A DNA stretch of 64,000 nucleotides from Hanleya hanleyi (Eukaryota > Mollusca > Polyplacophora > Lepidopleurida > Hanleyidae). Of this stretch, positions 32,206-45,600 are shown piece by piece. Made by a program: the position numbers and the translations under genes. A model generated the notes under the pieces. That model ran no database searches and was not told the DNA's origin. It saw nothing but the letters and a program-made list of their open reading frames with translations. The stretch is taken from NCBI GenBank assembly GCA_036873755.1, contig JAVTVY010033845.1:1-64000 (forward strand). The letters are read 5' to 3'. Each line of letters begins with the position of its first letter. Positions within the stretch are counted from its first letter, which is position 1.

Positions 32206-34966
32206 GGGGGAGACATAATTATCTACCAAACCCTGTCCTCTATGACATAGAATAAAAGAGAAGTTGGGAATAGAACCGCTCAACACAGTCATTTCTAAAC
32301 ATCAAGTTGTACATAAGTATTTTTACTTACTCTGTACAAGCTGAGGGCATTTTTGTGGCTTTTGAAAATTTTGAGATTTTTGCGTGTCTGTCCATATTTA
32401 AATAAGCGACGTCCAAGCGAGCTAATGTACGCGCGTTATATTCATATCAAATATGGTGCGGCTTGTGTTCAATGAGGCTTGGAATGTTTATACAATTAAT
32501 TTTCTTCTCACTGTTACACAATGAAATTAAGTTTCAAATCATTTGATTCATCTCTTCGATGTAGATTGTTATGTTTCATTCGAGGAAATAATTTTAAAAG
32601 ATACATATGACATTTTCTAACTTTATGGCTGGAGTTGTATCACAAAGAGCAAACGGCGTAAACATGCTTTCCCATCTCACCCACGCTCATATGGGTATCG
32701 ATCGTTCCTATTCGAGGACACACTAACTGATGACCTAGTTCAGAGCCAGTGATTTGCTCGCCCTCCACCCCATTGGATATCAGTTGATTCCTAAGGAAAT
32801 AAACATTACACATGTAATGACCACCTGCCGAGTGATACATGTGTGAATCGGTCAGACATTTCCAAGGATGCCAAATTCTAACTTAAAACAACCATGCCGG
32901 ATTTCATTGCTTCACTGAGAATAATTGGATCTAACTTTTACAAAGCCTGCAGCTCCCAATAGCTCCTGGATCTAGAACACATAAATGAAGGGACCTAGTT
33001 TATCGGTGCTATGGCAAAAATATCATGTAGAATGGGATTGTGTGGATAATATCCTTGGAAGTTGAAGTCCTGCTGCATGCTTCACAAACATCATCAAAAG
33101 TGAAAATTATCTCCCTTGACCAGGTAAGGACTTGAATGTGTGTCTAAAATGATTTAGCTTCTAGAAACAGACTTCATTTCAAATTTTAATTCCAATTCTG
33201 CTACATGTACATGTATAAAATACATACAGAATGAACTGCATACATAATGACACAAAGAACAGGTATATGTATCTCATTACATTCTTATTCAAAGATCAAT
33301 ACCTGGGTAATATTACAACAATACCATGGCGTTATATATTGTTATGATTGACTTAACTTTAGCTGCTGAAGATATTTCTAATTTGAGATCAATGAACAAT
33401 CATACTAGATTTCATAACTTATTTATTTTCACAATAAGCAACATAATCGAGATTAGCAAGTGAAGTTTTAAAACATAATATAATAAACAGCATGGGTCTT
33501 CTTCAGTTTATTGTAGACAAAAATACCCATGAATATATGTTACCATGATTCAGTCATGATATTACCTGTAATATATTGATGTCGACAAGGTATAAACATA
33601 ATTATTTGATAGTATTACTAATTGTATGTTGTTTATGATTAACATGAACTTTTTATTTGCTGCGTGGAATTCAGTCATTTGTTCCATAGGGGCAATATTC
33701 TCATCAGTCATCACCATTCAATGTGAATGTGATACATGTACAAGTCCATGGTCATTGATACAGTAAGGTGAAGGCGAAGGTGACCTGTAACACCAGTATA
33801 CAAAATTATACCGAGCGCATTGAATCCTCATCATATGATGTTGAGACAGATCAGAACGAAGTGTCGGTAAAATCAGGTGTGTTTTGAAGAGCATTCTCTC
33901 ATCAGTGATGATGCTATACTGTACACATACAAAATATGAAGTGTTGATGTGTTGGGCCTATAGCACAAAATCACAAGCAAGTTGGTACAACAACTAGGAA
34001 CACGGTGTCTCATTTCTGCCGCTAACGTGTCGATTTGGGTGAGGGGATCCTCTCAGGGGGAGGTGGGGGTGGGATGGGGCCTAATGTCTCAAGCACTTTT
34101 CCAGGTTTTCCATCAATATACTCTATTCCATTCCCCAATATTTCAAGCACGTCAAATCAAACAAAAATTATTTGCTGGGAATGTGACTTTCACATCCCTG
34201 TCTGGACATGCTAGTGAGGAACCCTCAATCCCAGATTAATTACCATTGATGAGGCTAACGTCCAACAAATGCAAAATTGAGCTTGGCATCCGGCCATATG
34301 TTATTCAGTGATGTGTTACGCTACGGACCCTGTTGCCTCGACGGAGGTCTTTGCGCTCATCCAGCGCTTGTTTGCAGAATGATCCAGTGACAGCGTGTCA
34401 AATTATATTTTAAATCACCAGAAAAGTTCATTCGTTGGAGGGGGAGGTAACTCATTACACTGATAAATAGAGGATATCAAATGTGTTTCTTGAAATATAA
34501 CATACATAATTCATCGAATTTTCTCACATCATGAAGTACATAACCAGATTGACCTGCTAAATTTTAAAATGAGTGCAAGAGATATATATTTAGCAGAATG
34601 ACATGAGCTACTATAATCGCCTATATCACCATTATATACATACTTAAAAGAACAGTCTTGTTCGAAGATTATTTATTAAAAGTAACCGTTAGTGAGACTT
34701 CAAAAATCCTCTCATGATTTGAAAATTGAAACTTGTCGGCATTGAAGTACCAGATTTGATCAAATATTTAGAATTGTGAAAAATGAATATCGATGCTGAA
34801 AAAGAATACCAGCTTCTCTTAATTTGTTTATATTATTCAGAATTTAAGAGCACAATTCATTAGTAAATATGTTTGGGATAAGCCTAGTATGCATAAAACT
34901 ATTATTCTGTTAAGTTCTACAGCTCAGGGTATCTTAAGAAAGTTGGCTAATATACAATAATTGCAT
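32206..34966. other. No gene recognised
   Basis: AT-rich sequence with short open frames only. No splice-supported exon or repeat was identified. Confidence 0.4.
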
Positions 34967-35093
34967 GTTATAGAGTGGGACATCACGAGTTGTCAGCTCG
35001 AGACAAGTGATGCACAACGAATGCGCAGCGCGAGTGTGCGAGTTGTACATCACTTGTAGAGAGCTGACAAATCGTGATGTCTCACTCTATAAC
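34967..35093. mobile_element. Short hairpin (MITE-like)
   Basis: Arms 34967-35018 and 35042-35093 are inverted copies of about 52 bp (gttatagagtgggacatcac at the left, gtgatgtctcactctataac at the right) around a CpG-rich loop of 23 bp. No clear target duplication was seen. Confidence 0.7.
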
Positions 35094-35930
35094 TTTCAAT
35101 AGTTGTTTTATTATACCGAATGTTTTATTTTTAGTACGTACTGTAACTCTTATTCTAGTTCTGTATCGGTCATAATTTTCAAACGACCCCAGCGACATCC
35201 ATAGTCGAAACAGTTTCGATGCGACAGAGCATCCGCACTGGCAGACGACCTGAATCGGGCTGTCACCATGGATACGCTGGCCCTGAGAAACAAATGGGAG
35301 GCTATTCCTGGCTGGACCAGCAGATGTCGCAGTGGAGCAAATGTCATGTTCAGCGCCCTGCCGTGGTACATGACATTTATTCAACGGTAAGGCAAGATAT
35401 GACTGCATCATCACTGAACATCACGATTTGTAGAGTGACACGTGACAGGCTGTCAACCAATGAAAACATTACGAATTTACATGAGGTATAATAAGTATAC
35501 ATGTATTTATGAAGCCCACAGACTACGAAACGTACAAAATTAGAGATATATCTGTTAGTCTCCACTAGCACTAGGTCTTATTATTATTCCAAGAACTTGC
35601 TTGTATGTGACATTGTTACATCTATATGAAGCATATTGTATTTGATGATAGGCAGACATACTAAAGTCAATAAATTGACTTATTTACCTGTCGTGGATGT
35701 CGATGATGTTGCGAATTTTGCGACACGTGGCTAGGGGGCGTCATCTTCACAACGTCAAGGTTTCTATTTGTGAGCCAAAGGCGAAACCTTGACCATCTTG
35801 CATAGCAGACCGCGTTCCGCCCACATTCCAGTTGCATGACCTAGAAAAACTGCGCTGATGGTAAAATACGTTAGGGCTTTACTTTCTATGCTAAACTATT
35901 CGCTGATACCGAATGTAAACTATTTTATCC
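35094..35930. other. No gene recognised; GC-richer stretch
   Basis: Between about 35200 and 35370 the composition is richer in GC and open on both strands, but no domain, start context or splice pattern is convincing. Confidence 0.35.
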
Positions 35931-38900
35931 AAGCATAGTCCATGAGCCAAGATCTCAAATTTCACCGATCGGTACCACTCGAGGTGGCAAATTCTAGTAA
36001 TGTTTTTCGAAGAGGTACATGTGTGTAGATCTTATCCATATATGATAACCGTTGCAGATCGGTAGCTTAACGGTAGCAAAACACATTTTCTTAACCCCAA
36101 CCCTGCCAGTATTCCGAACTCAAAGAATGGGGGCATGGGAATGGTTCCTCGGATATATTAGTTATTTCTGTCGCTGAAGAGCTGAAACTTCACATACTTG
36201 TGGGCAGGGCCTGGTCCATTAGCACAACTTAACATACCTTAATATTCCCGTTGTACATGTATAATGCCATAGTGACATAATAGCATGTGGCAACATTTAT
36301 TGTCGAAATTTCGGTTGGTTTTCCAAATAGTTTTTTCCGATTCTGCTGGCACCATGTGACGTATGAACTTTGGTAAATGCTCTTTGAAGAGGTATTTCTA
36401 TGTAGATTTTGCCCATATGTGATAACACATGCAGATCAGCAGCGTAGTGGTAGTTATTGTACACTTTCTGAACTCTCCCCCATCACATTCTGCATCCACA
36501 TTTGGGAGGTGGGGTAAGATTTCTTGGATATTCCTGATGCTAGAGAGCTATAACTGTTCATCTCTTGCATGTGAGGTATTCGTTTTCTGTAAACAAATTT
36601 ACGGGGTTTGAAATGAAAATTTTTATGACGTCAAAGTGACGTCAAAGCTGGTAAATCTTGAGGTAACAGACTCGGTTCATTTTTTGTAAGGGGTATTTGC
36701 ATGTAAATGCTATCCGTCCGTTGTATATCGGTTGTTCACGGGTTATAGTATATTTTCCGGACCCTACCTTCCGATATTTCCATTATGGTTAGATAGCTGA
36801 AAAGTACCAACCTGTACCTCCATGCCTTTTTTTTATTGAAGTTTCTATTGAAAAATTCATCTGATTCTGTGATGACGTCACCGCGACTGAATAATTATGA
36901 TGACAATTTTGGGGTTTATTTTCTCATTTTTACTTGAACCAAATGAAGTGGTAAATCCTGTTATGTTTCTTTGAAGAGCGTAAGCGGCAAAACAGTGGCC
37001 GTACGGAAGACATGCAGAAGGGCAATTAAGGAAATATTCCGAGATATTGCGATATTTCCATTGATTCTCATCTTGACTACCAATCGTCTTTCCTATCTGT
37101 ATCTTCTCACCAAATTTTTTTCTTCTGTCATTATTGGTATGAATCTGACGAAATGGAATTTTCCTCTTAATCTACCATATTCGGCCTCCAGACCTTTGTT
37201 ATAATTCCCACTTCCCTTATATGTGTTGTCATTTGTTATAATTGCAATTAACCTTGATGAATAGAATTACAACACATATAAGGGAAGTAATACTTTCTCA
37301 ATTTACAAATGCTACAGCAAATTTTATGCTTTAGTCCTGCAAACGTGTTGAACGGGTAATCCACTCGGTGGTGCCAACTGCAAATTTGTTTCATAGCCAT
37401 AGATTGTCATATGTGTTAGACATCTATATTTGAAATGCGATGTTTGCCTCTTAAAATGCATAAACATTGCCCTTTTAGAGCTTTTCAGAAGATTTTGATA
37501 CCATCGCTACCTCTGGGCATCGTCTCCAAACACACATGATAGACCTACCGATGAATCTGATGGTGAACAAAATATCCAGGAAATCAACAAGGTGATTCCT
37601 TCTTGACTCCAGTCCCGCTACCAGGCCATTACCTCCGTCTATCTCTTCTAATGTCGAGAGCCCTGCCAAACGGCTTTTTTCGAACGTAAATAATTCATTG
37701 ATGACGTCGCCTATACTGTCAGCCAATCAGGTGATTCGCTTCGCTTTGATCAAAGGTCACAGGGTCCGGCGCTGAGGTCAGAATGCCAGTGTGCGTCATT
37801 CAGGATTTCAGCCAAACAGAAGCGCCACAAGATCACTCAATAATTAGCTGTTTAAATGAATGTCAACTAGTCTCATGAGTGGTAAGGTAGACCATGGTAT
37901 TCGCGATGATGATTCGTACTTTGATGTTTAACTTTGGTCCGAATAAAAACGAATATGTTAAGGGAATCATGCATACGCGGTAGCGTCACCATAGGCTCCG
38001 TCATCAATCGGACAGAAGCCGATACTCGATAGTGATATGCTACAAACCTGAAACTAGACTAACAGTCTGTGACCCTGCTCGACTGGGATGGTTGCTGAAA
38101 GGGAGTATCATATATCCTGCTAACATATTTGGTGGAACATGAAAAATGCCAGCGTTGATGCAGAGAGTATGTCTAAATCGTCAGTTGTAGAGACGGATAG
38201 TTCGATAACAATGTTCAGAAATTATTTCACTTCCACTCGCACTAACTGCCCATATGTCATTATGATGAAATGATTTACCTTGAAATCAGGCACATGGATG
38301 ACCAGGCAGTTAGGAAATATTGTTTAGAAGTTGAATGTAGCTAAATCCTTTGAAATCGTGTCTGTGACATATTTAGCTCTTCAGATAACCATACACCATT
38401 ATATAAACGATTAATGGTCCCGGCATCAGTAAAACTCCGGGATCATCACACCAACCTGCCCTAATTACACATTTCCCTGCATACAGTCATGACCTGTTCT
38501 GGAGATTTGTGATGATGACACTATCGTGTATAACACTCTTGAAATTTCTGCATCAATAATCGAAAGCCCTAATTCACAAGACACTAATAACTCGAACTTC
38601 TACACAGGCATAGCAAGGTAGTATTTTAAGCAAGGAAATTGACAACAGTTTCGAATAATGCTGAAACTGAAGACATCATGATGTTCGTTTCATATCATCA
38701 AATCTGGTTGAACATTCATATGGGTCATATACTAAAATTTCCATACAGCCTCATCATTACTGTTGACAATTGTGGATTCCGGATTGGTTCAGTAGTTGAT
38801 ACCGGTATTCATTTTACATCACATACCATGCAATTATGGTTAGAAACGATTTCTAACTGACAAAACCGGTCAGAAGCATTTTATTGAATTGAACAGAATA

Positions 38901-40480
38901 GTCTCCAGATTTGAATTCTTTGTGGCTTTGGTGGTTAAATCTTATACAGTCCCTTTGTCTCTTCCACCCACTGACTGTACCCTAAAAAAAACACACCGAA
39001 ACTCAGTGGTAAAGTAACCTGAGCTTATCTACGTTGAAAACTTGACACGAACATCGCCTGTGCTTTCAATCGCCCACGCTGATGGTAACAATCTACTCCT
39101 GTCACATATTCGATATTCTACTCCTGCCAACAAGATTTTGGTTCCGTTCTTAACACACATTCAAGTTCTCACGTTGGAGCGAGATATAACCAAGTTGCCA
39201 GTATGTATTTGAGATGGACACTCAACAATCATGATACATGTTGCACAGGAAATGTCGAGTAGAAATTGTCAACACAAAATAGTAAAACTAGATGGACAGT
39301 TTATTTTACGCAACACTACCATAAGTTAAATTTGCTCTGGCTCTCCCATCGTTTGGCATGTTCTTGCATCGAAGAACCTACTATAGATTTAATCGATGGA
39401 ATGGTATCATTTTAATATAACTGTCCTCATTCACCCCCAAATGGTAAATAACACCTCCAGCTCACATAATGAAATATGAGATAAAAGACATGTATATATG
39501 TGTTACTCTGGCGAGATACGATGATGTAAGTAAACGTTTTATCAGTTTATTTAGCGTTTTATCTTAGCATAGGACTAAAATGTATAGGGAATAATCGTTT
39601 AGCTTCTTATACATAGATTTAAAGAAAATAGCTGGTGGGCCATACCCCGTGACCCCCAACGTTTGGCTTGGGTTAAGGATAAGGCCAGGGTTCATAACAC
39701 GAGCTATAATTACACTATAAGCTACTGAACTTCAAAGATTATGACCCATGGGTAACAACTACATAATAATACCACTTTAGGTAACGTTGATGGATTGTGC
39801 TACCTCAAATGGCACCAACTGAATATGAAGTGTGTATTGAAAATAGAATAAACGACCGACAAAAACTGATTTTCCGTTTTATGACGTCATAGTGACGTCC
39901 TCAAGGGATTTAGTTAATTTATGTTTACTGGTGTCTATAAAGAAGGACCTAAACGTAGTGTGTGGAAAATTTCAGCCATCTAGCAGCAAGAATGATAAAA
40001 ATATGCGAGGAACCATAACCCCCCCATATTTGGGTTAAGAATGGTGGCGGGATAGGGTTTCGAAAGTGTGGGTAACATCTACATAGAAATACCTCTTCAA
40101 TGAACATGAATCGAATCTGCTATGCAAAGTGGTACCAGCAGAATTTGAAAAAATCAATTTGAAAATGGACAAGATGACATGATGTTTGCTTTTTTAATAG
40201 AAGAGCGCCTATGCCCAAAGTGTACGAAGTTTTAGATCTCTAGAGGGAAGTATAAGAAGAATATCCGAGGGACCATACCCCACCCCTCAAGTTTGGTTTT
40301 AGAACTGGGAAAGGTGTAGGGTTGAAAAGGCGTGGTATACTACCCTTAAGCTACCGACCTGCAACGGTTATCAGATATGGATAACATCTACAGAGATATA
40401 CCTCTTCAAAAAACATTACCAGAATTTGCCGCCTCAGGTGGTACCAGTTTCGACTCTGGCCCATGGACTAGCATGCATGA
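35931..40480. mobile_element. Foldback-like element with tandem-repeat arms
   Basis: The left arm (about 35931-36990) and right arm (about 39620-40480) are inverse of one another. For example, gcatagtccatgagcc and ggcaaattctagtaatgttt at the left correspond to the inverse of aacattaccagaatttgcc and ggcccatggactagcatgc at the right. Each arm is made of about three diverged units of 330-380 bp, carrying ttgaagaggtat, a gataacc-like stretch and tatgacgtca with a following gtgacgtc. The interior of about 2.6 kb has no recognised ORF; it contains a small hairpin at 37208-37290 (cacttcccttatatgtgttg and inverse). Outer limits are approximate. Confidence 0.7.
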
Positions 40481-40899
40481 AAATAAAATATTAATGAATA
40501 GATCAATGAAATTTTATAGAAATCCGTGCGTTTTTTCACCCAATTCAAGTTCTTCTTTGGGAAGGTGAGGTTGGATACACTGACATCGCGGACCGCCTTT
40601 AGAGTTTCAGTGTTTCCTACATTTGCCTGGCTTGTTGAATGTTTGATGGTAGATGAATGGGTTTATTTTTTTCTTCAAATATATTTTGTTTTAAACTATG
40701 TTTCCTTTATACCTATTAATGTTCATGATTGTTGAAAATGTGCGCATTTATCTACCACCAGGTATATCCCACAAGCTATGGTGCTTTCGAATCTCTTGTC
40801 ACAGTCGCCTTGGTCACCGTAAACAAGTGATATGATTGATCAATATATCCAGGATGTCGCCTTTCGTTGAACACATGCAGTGCCCAGGTAAACCAGGGT
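40481..40899. other. No gene recognised
   Basis: Flank between the foldback-like element and dispersed repeat R. Nothing assignable. Confidence 0.35.
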
Positions 40900-41320
40900 T
40901 ATCTAGGATAGAGACACCCCTCGTTTTAGCGAGGATGGGGAACGTATGAACCCATGTATTTCAAGATCCTGAACGTGTTCATATGAACAGCAACAATTAA
41001 AGGGTGACTGAGATACATCATAGTCTAGATAACGACTTTACAACGAAAATAATATAGATTAAGAATATTGATCAGCGATACGGATTTCATATTTTTGAAA
41101 TATGTCTTGCTGGTATCATTGAAAACTGTTCCGATTCTCTCTTGTAGGAAACTAGACTAGTTATATGTATACTATGATTTATTCTTTTAATGATTTGCTA
41201 ATGCTATTATATGAATTCAGTCTTTAGATTTTGGACGCGGAAATTCTTTAATGGACAACGGCTGAACATTGAATGACGGATTAGACGCTTGCATTTCCGT
41301 ATGATTGTAATGAATACTCA
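40900..41320 (+). repeat. Dispersed repeat R, copy 1 (diverged)
   Basis: Matches 41865-42150 and 45437-45812: gtatgaacccatgtatttca, caagatcctgaa, gattaagaatattgatcagc, gatacggatttcatattttt, ctctcttgtag and ttttggacgcgg in the same order. More diverged than the other plus-strand copies. Confidence 0.75.
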
Positions 41321-41864
41321 CTGCCAAGAATCACTGTCGTTGAATTAAGCTGATTTCATGTCTTCGTGAAAATACTTCAATTTAGATCATTCGACTAATG
41401 GAGGCGGATTTTCTTCCATTTTGTACTATAATCTGTACAATCTGTAGTCTGTTGTTGTACGCGGACGTGACGAGCGGTCATAATGTCGCCATTATGAGTA
41501 TTTCTCTTCTATTTCATTCATATTTGTGTCTTATTTTCTTCCATAATCTGGTCATCATAATACTTAATAACATACAAATCCTCCCCAAATAGTTAGCTTG
41601 TTTTTCTGATGCGCAATAATCTGATGTAGTTTGGGTCAATTGTTCTATCACTGTCACTATGATGACATGTATTTGTGCGCTACTATCCATATTTTCAACG
41701 CGTATGGCGTCATTTGTCATATCATCACTGGCAATGATATATTTTTTTTTATAGACTGCTTTTATTCAACTGATAGTAATGATTATTTCTTCACCAAGTA
41801 TATGATGAATACGAATATTACATCCCAATAAAGTCAGATTATGTAAAACTTAAAGGTTACAACG
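41321..41864. other. Spacer between repeat R copies
   Basis: AT-rich with open frames rich in hydrophobic codons; no gene can be supported. Confidence 0.35.
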
Positions 41865-42150
41865 CGATATACCTGACTCTATAACGAATATTATGGATTA
41901 AGAATACTGATCAGCGATACGGATTTGATATTTTGGAACATCATGATGTCTTGCCGGCATCATTGAAAACTGTTGACCGCTTCTCTCTTGCAGGAAACAA
42001 GCCTATGTTTATGTATACTTTTGTCTTTTTGAATTTGGTGCTAATACTGTTATATGGAAATGGAATAGGTCTTTGGATTATGGACGCGGATATTCTCTAA
42101 TGGACGACGGCTGGATTATGAATGACGGACTAGACGCTTGTAATTGTACC
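41865..42150 (+). repeat. Dispersed repeat R, copy 2
   Basis: Nearly identical to 45540-45812. It contains a consensus-like splice acceptor (cttctctcttgcag) followed by an ATG and a hydrophobic run (start MFMYTFVFLNLVLILLYG) that looks like a signal peptide. It may be a dispersed copy of a 5' exon. After the repeat the frame can continue through DACNCTRDPVTK to a stop near 42209. Confidence 0.7.
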
Positions 42151-42210
42151 CGAGATCCGGTAACAAAGATAATCTCTAATCCCATGAGTTTTAATACACC
42201 GGGGAAATGA

Positions 42211-42602
42211 TACATACAGACACGGAAATGCATCCATGAAGTCAAGATATTTGCTTTGTGCTTTTTATCCCTTGGCTTATGTCGTCGGCGAATTTAAGAA
42301 GAGCTGACCGAACATAGGGTATTTGTTTAACATTGTTGTGTACCGCTTTGATTATATATATATAAAAAAAAACATTTTGTATAAATCACGAGCATCAACG
42401 GAGCCGATCTATTCATGTAGATGTGCAACTCCATAATGGTCGTTTACATTCAACTTACGTTGAACTTTTAACTGTGTGTGCCGTTATTAAGAAAAACATG
42501 TATTTAATTGATCAGTATCAGAGGGACCGAGAGTTTACAATTGTCCTTACAGTATCGCACACATATAGATCAATTATATTCCATGATCAATGACAGACAT
42601 TA
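42211..42602. other. Flank of the large palindromic element
   Basis: No gene recognised. The last three bases, TTA (42600-42602), form the left target duplication of the next element. Confidence 0.4.
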
Positions 42603-45600
42603 TAGACAGGTCCCAGCCAAGAAAAAACTAACATTTTTTCCGGTCAAAGTTTTCTCAGTGGTTCCGTCATCCTTGACCTATGCTCTTTCAATTTAGCTGA
42701 GGGGCCACCCTGGATTTGGCCTCAAATCCAATATGGCGGCCAAAATCCAAAATGGCCGCCAATACCCATAGAAACTCACAATTTCCTGCTCGAAAATAAA
42801 TTTTCTTACCACAAACTAGGTTTTTTTTTCTATTCCTACATAAGGTATGAATAATTAGTTAATTTTGGAATGATTTGTAATTGGTCTGCAAATTCAATAT
42901 GGCCGCCAAAATCCAAAATGGCGGCCAATGTTCATTGAATCACACATTTTCCTGCCCTAATATGTAGAAATGGACCAACCTTGGTCCGAATGCGTCCTGT
43001 GGGGTGTCATCTTGTAGCTCTCGGGGTGTAGACCTCCGATTTGAGGGATAGTCATGTCATCTGTGATTTCATGAGTACGAGTAGTAGCGAAAGTGGGCAG
43101 TTTGGGGTGCGTGGGGTGTGTTTGGGGTAAAGATGGACCATCCCTGGTCCGAATGTGTCGTGTGGGGTGTCATGTTGTAGCTCTCGGGTGTAGACCACGA
43201 CTTGAGGTTTTTCCATGTCATCTGTGACGTCATCGGTGACGTCATCAGTACGAGTAGTAGCGAAAGCGGGAGTTTCGGAGGGGCAATGGAGTACGTTTGG
43301 AGTAGATGACGGCCTTTTTTCCATCCAGCTACCGGATAGATTTACCTGTGAGTGTGAGTGTATGCGCGCGCGTGTGTCTGTGTGAGTGAGTGAGTGAGAG
43401 AGTGAGTGAGTGAGTGAGTGAGTGAGTGAGTGAGTGAGTTAGTGAGTGAGTGAGGCGTGCACAACGCCCTTGAGGCGTCCCCAACGCCCGTCAATGCACG
43501 GACGCACTAACGACGGTGAGTGAGTGAGTGAGTGGGATCCGACTGAACTAATGTATCGTCTGTTTTCATCATTTTGCGCATGCGCAGTCTGGACGTAGAA
43601 TAGAAAGCAGGCATTTTGGGGATTCGTGGAGGATTGTTGAGTGATTGAGGGACCGTCCCTGGTCAAATGGACCGTGTGGGGTATCAGTGTAAAGCTCTCG
43701 TGGGTCAGACTGGCTTGTTTTGATTGGAAGTCGTGCCAATATGCGCATCCGCACTTGGGGTGTAGTAAGTAAAGTGGTCATTTTGGGAGGTGCGTGGGGG
43801 TCTGTTGAGTGATGAGGGACCATTCTTGATCCGAATGCCTCGTGTGAGGTGTCAAAGTGAAGCTTTCGTGGTGTAGACCATGACTTGAGGGGTGTCCTTG
43901 TCATCTGCGACATCATTCCTGACGTCATCAGTAGGAGTAGTAGCCAAAGTGGGAATTTTTGGGGTGTGAAGTAAGGTGTTTGGGATAGAGACGGACCATG
44001 TTTGGTCCAAATGGCCCGGTTGTGGTGTCCTAGTGAAGCTTTCGTGGGGTAGAGTCAGACTGGCATGTTTTTTATTGAAAGTCGCGCCAATCTGAACATA
44101 CGCAGTTGTGCAGTAAGTAAAGTGGTCATTCTGGATGTGCGTGTTTGAGCGATTGGCGGACCATTCTTGATCCGAATGCGTCGTGTGAGGTGTCAGAGGA
44201 AAGCTTTCATGATGTGGACCTCGCCTTGAGGGATATGCGGGTCATCTGTGACGTCATTTCTGACGTCCTCAGTAGGAGTTGTAGCCAAAGTGAAAATGGA
44301 CCATCCGTGGTCCGAATGCGTCGTGTGAGGTGTCATCTTGTAGCAACACCCACCAGCTCAATGCTTCAATGCCCTGGTGAATTAGCCCTGAAGCCCTGCT
44401 GGCCTACACGTAGCTCTACGGGTGTAGTCCCTCATAAGTACTATTCTGATTGGTTAGTCCAAAAGTAGAGCAACAACAACAACAACATCAACGATAACAG
44501 GTCAATCAGGTCCCCTCCACCACAGCACATCCACGCTAAGGGAACCACTCTGCGTGTGTTCACAATCCACTTATGCTATTGTCCGTGTATTCAGAAGTTC
44601 ATTGTTCTGATCTCAGAATGATGAGGGACACGAGTTAATCCCTCCACTATCACCACCACCACACACCAGTTCTACAGCCACTACACACTACCACCCACCA
44701 CCACCACCACCACCGGGCGTTGACGCCCGTCAACGCCCGGTGGTGGTGGTAGCTCCCATGTGGCAGAGTTCTTGGATCGGAGCTCTTGTAGCTCAAAGCT
44801 TGTGGAGCTCAGAGCTCGGAAGTGACGTCATCGCACGCATGTGCGTGTACCTGTGGTGCACTCTGTACCCTATAGCCATTAGGGTATAGGATACACCAGA
44901 GTGCGGGTGCGGTGCGGTGTGTGGTGGTGTCTGTACAGATAGGGATTAACTCGTGTCCCTCATCATTCTGAGATCAGAACAATGAACTTCTGAATACACG
45001 TACAGTGGCATAAGTGAATTGTAAACACACCCATAGTGGTTCCCTTGGCGTGGATGTGCTGTGATGGAGGGGATAATAAGAGCATTGGGCTGTAATTGCT
45101 GATGTTATTGTTGCTGTTGCTCTATTTTTGGACTAACCAATCAGAATAGTACTTATCACGAACTACACCAGTAGAGATACGTATAGGCGCGCAGGGCTTC
45201 AGAGCTAAATCACCAGGGCGTTGAAGCATTGAGCTTGTCGTTGGTGGGTGTTGGTAAAAGATGACAAAACATTGGTGCAGAAACTTAAAAAGCAGGGCTA
45301 TTCCACCAAGCGCCTACACTCAAAGTTTCTCAAATTTGGCGATACATATCGCATGCTGATAGCAAAATACGAACGTAGCGTGCAAGATCTATGGCGCTAC
45401 GTTTCGTAACTTGTGTCTGATTCCGCTTAACCCGGGGCTAGGGGCCGTATGAACCCATGTACTTCAAGATCCTCATGGTACTCATATGAACAGTCACAAT
45501 CAAAGCGTGACTGGGATACACCTTTTTTTTTAGATGACGACTCTATAACGAATATTATGGATTAAGAATACTGATCAGTGATACGGATTTGATATTTTTG

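Noticed and set aside
30331..32215. CRISPR-like array because of regular repeats
   Set aside because: Units are contiguous 160-170 bp tandem repeats without unique spacers, in an animal genome.
30405..32292. Several open frames of 60-120 codons within the tandem array
   Set aside because: They repeat with the array period, contain (ggac)n and (ac)n-encoded residues and occur on both strands, so they are products of the repeat.
35082..35491. Overlapping open frames on both strands in a GC-richer patch
   Set aside because: Open on both strands because of composition; no domain or start context.
37475..37726. Open frame on the minus strand with a plausible donor (gtaggt) and a protein-like sequence
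   Set aside because: It lacks an ATG, has a TGA immediately upstream and no acceptor was found, so it cannot be called an exon. It lies in the interior of a foldback-like element.
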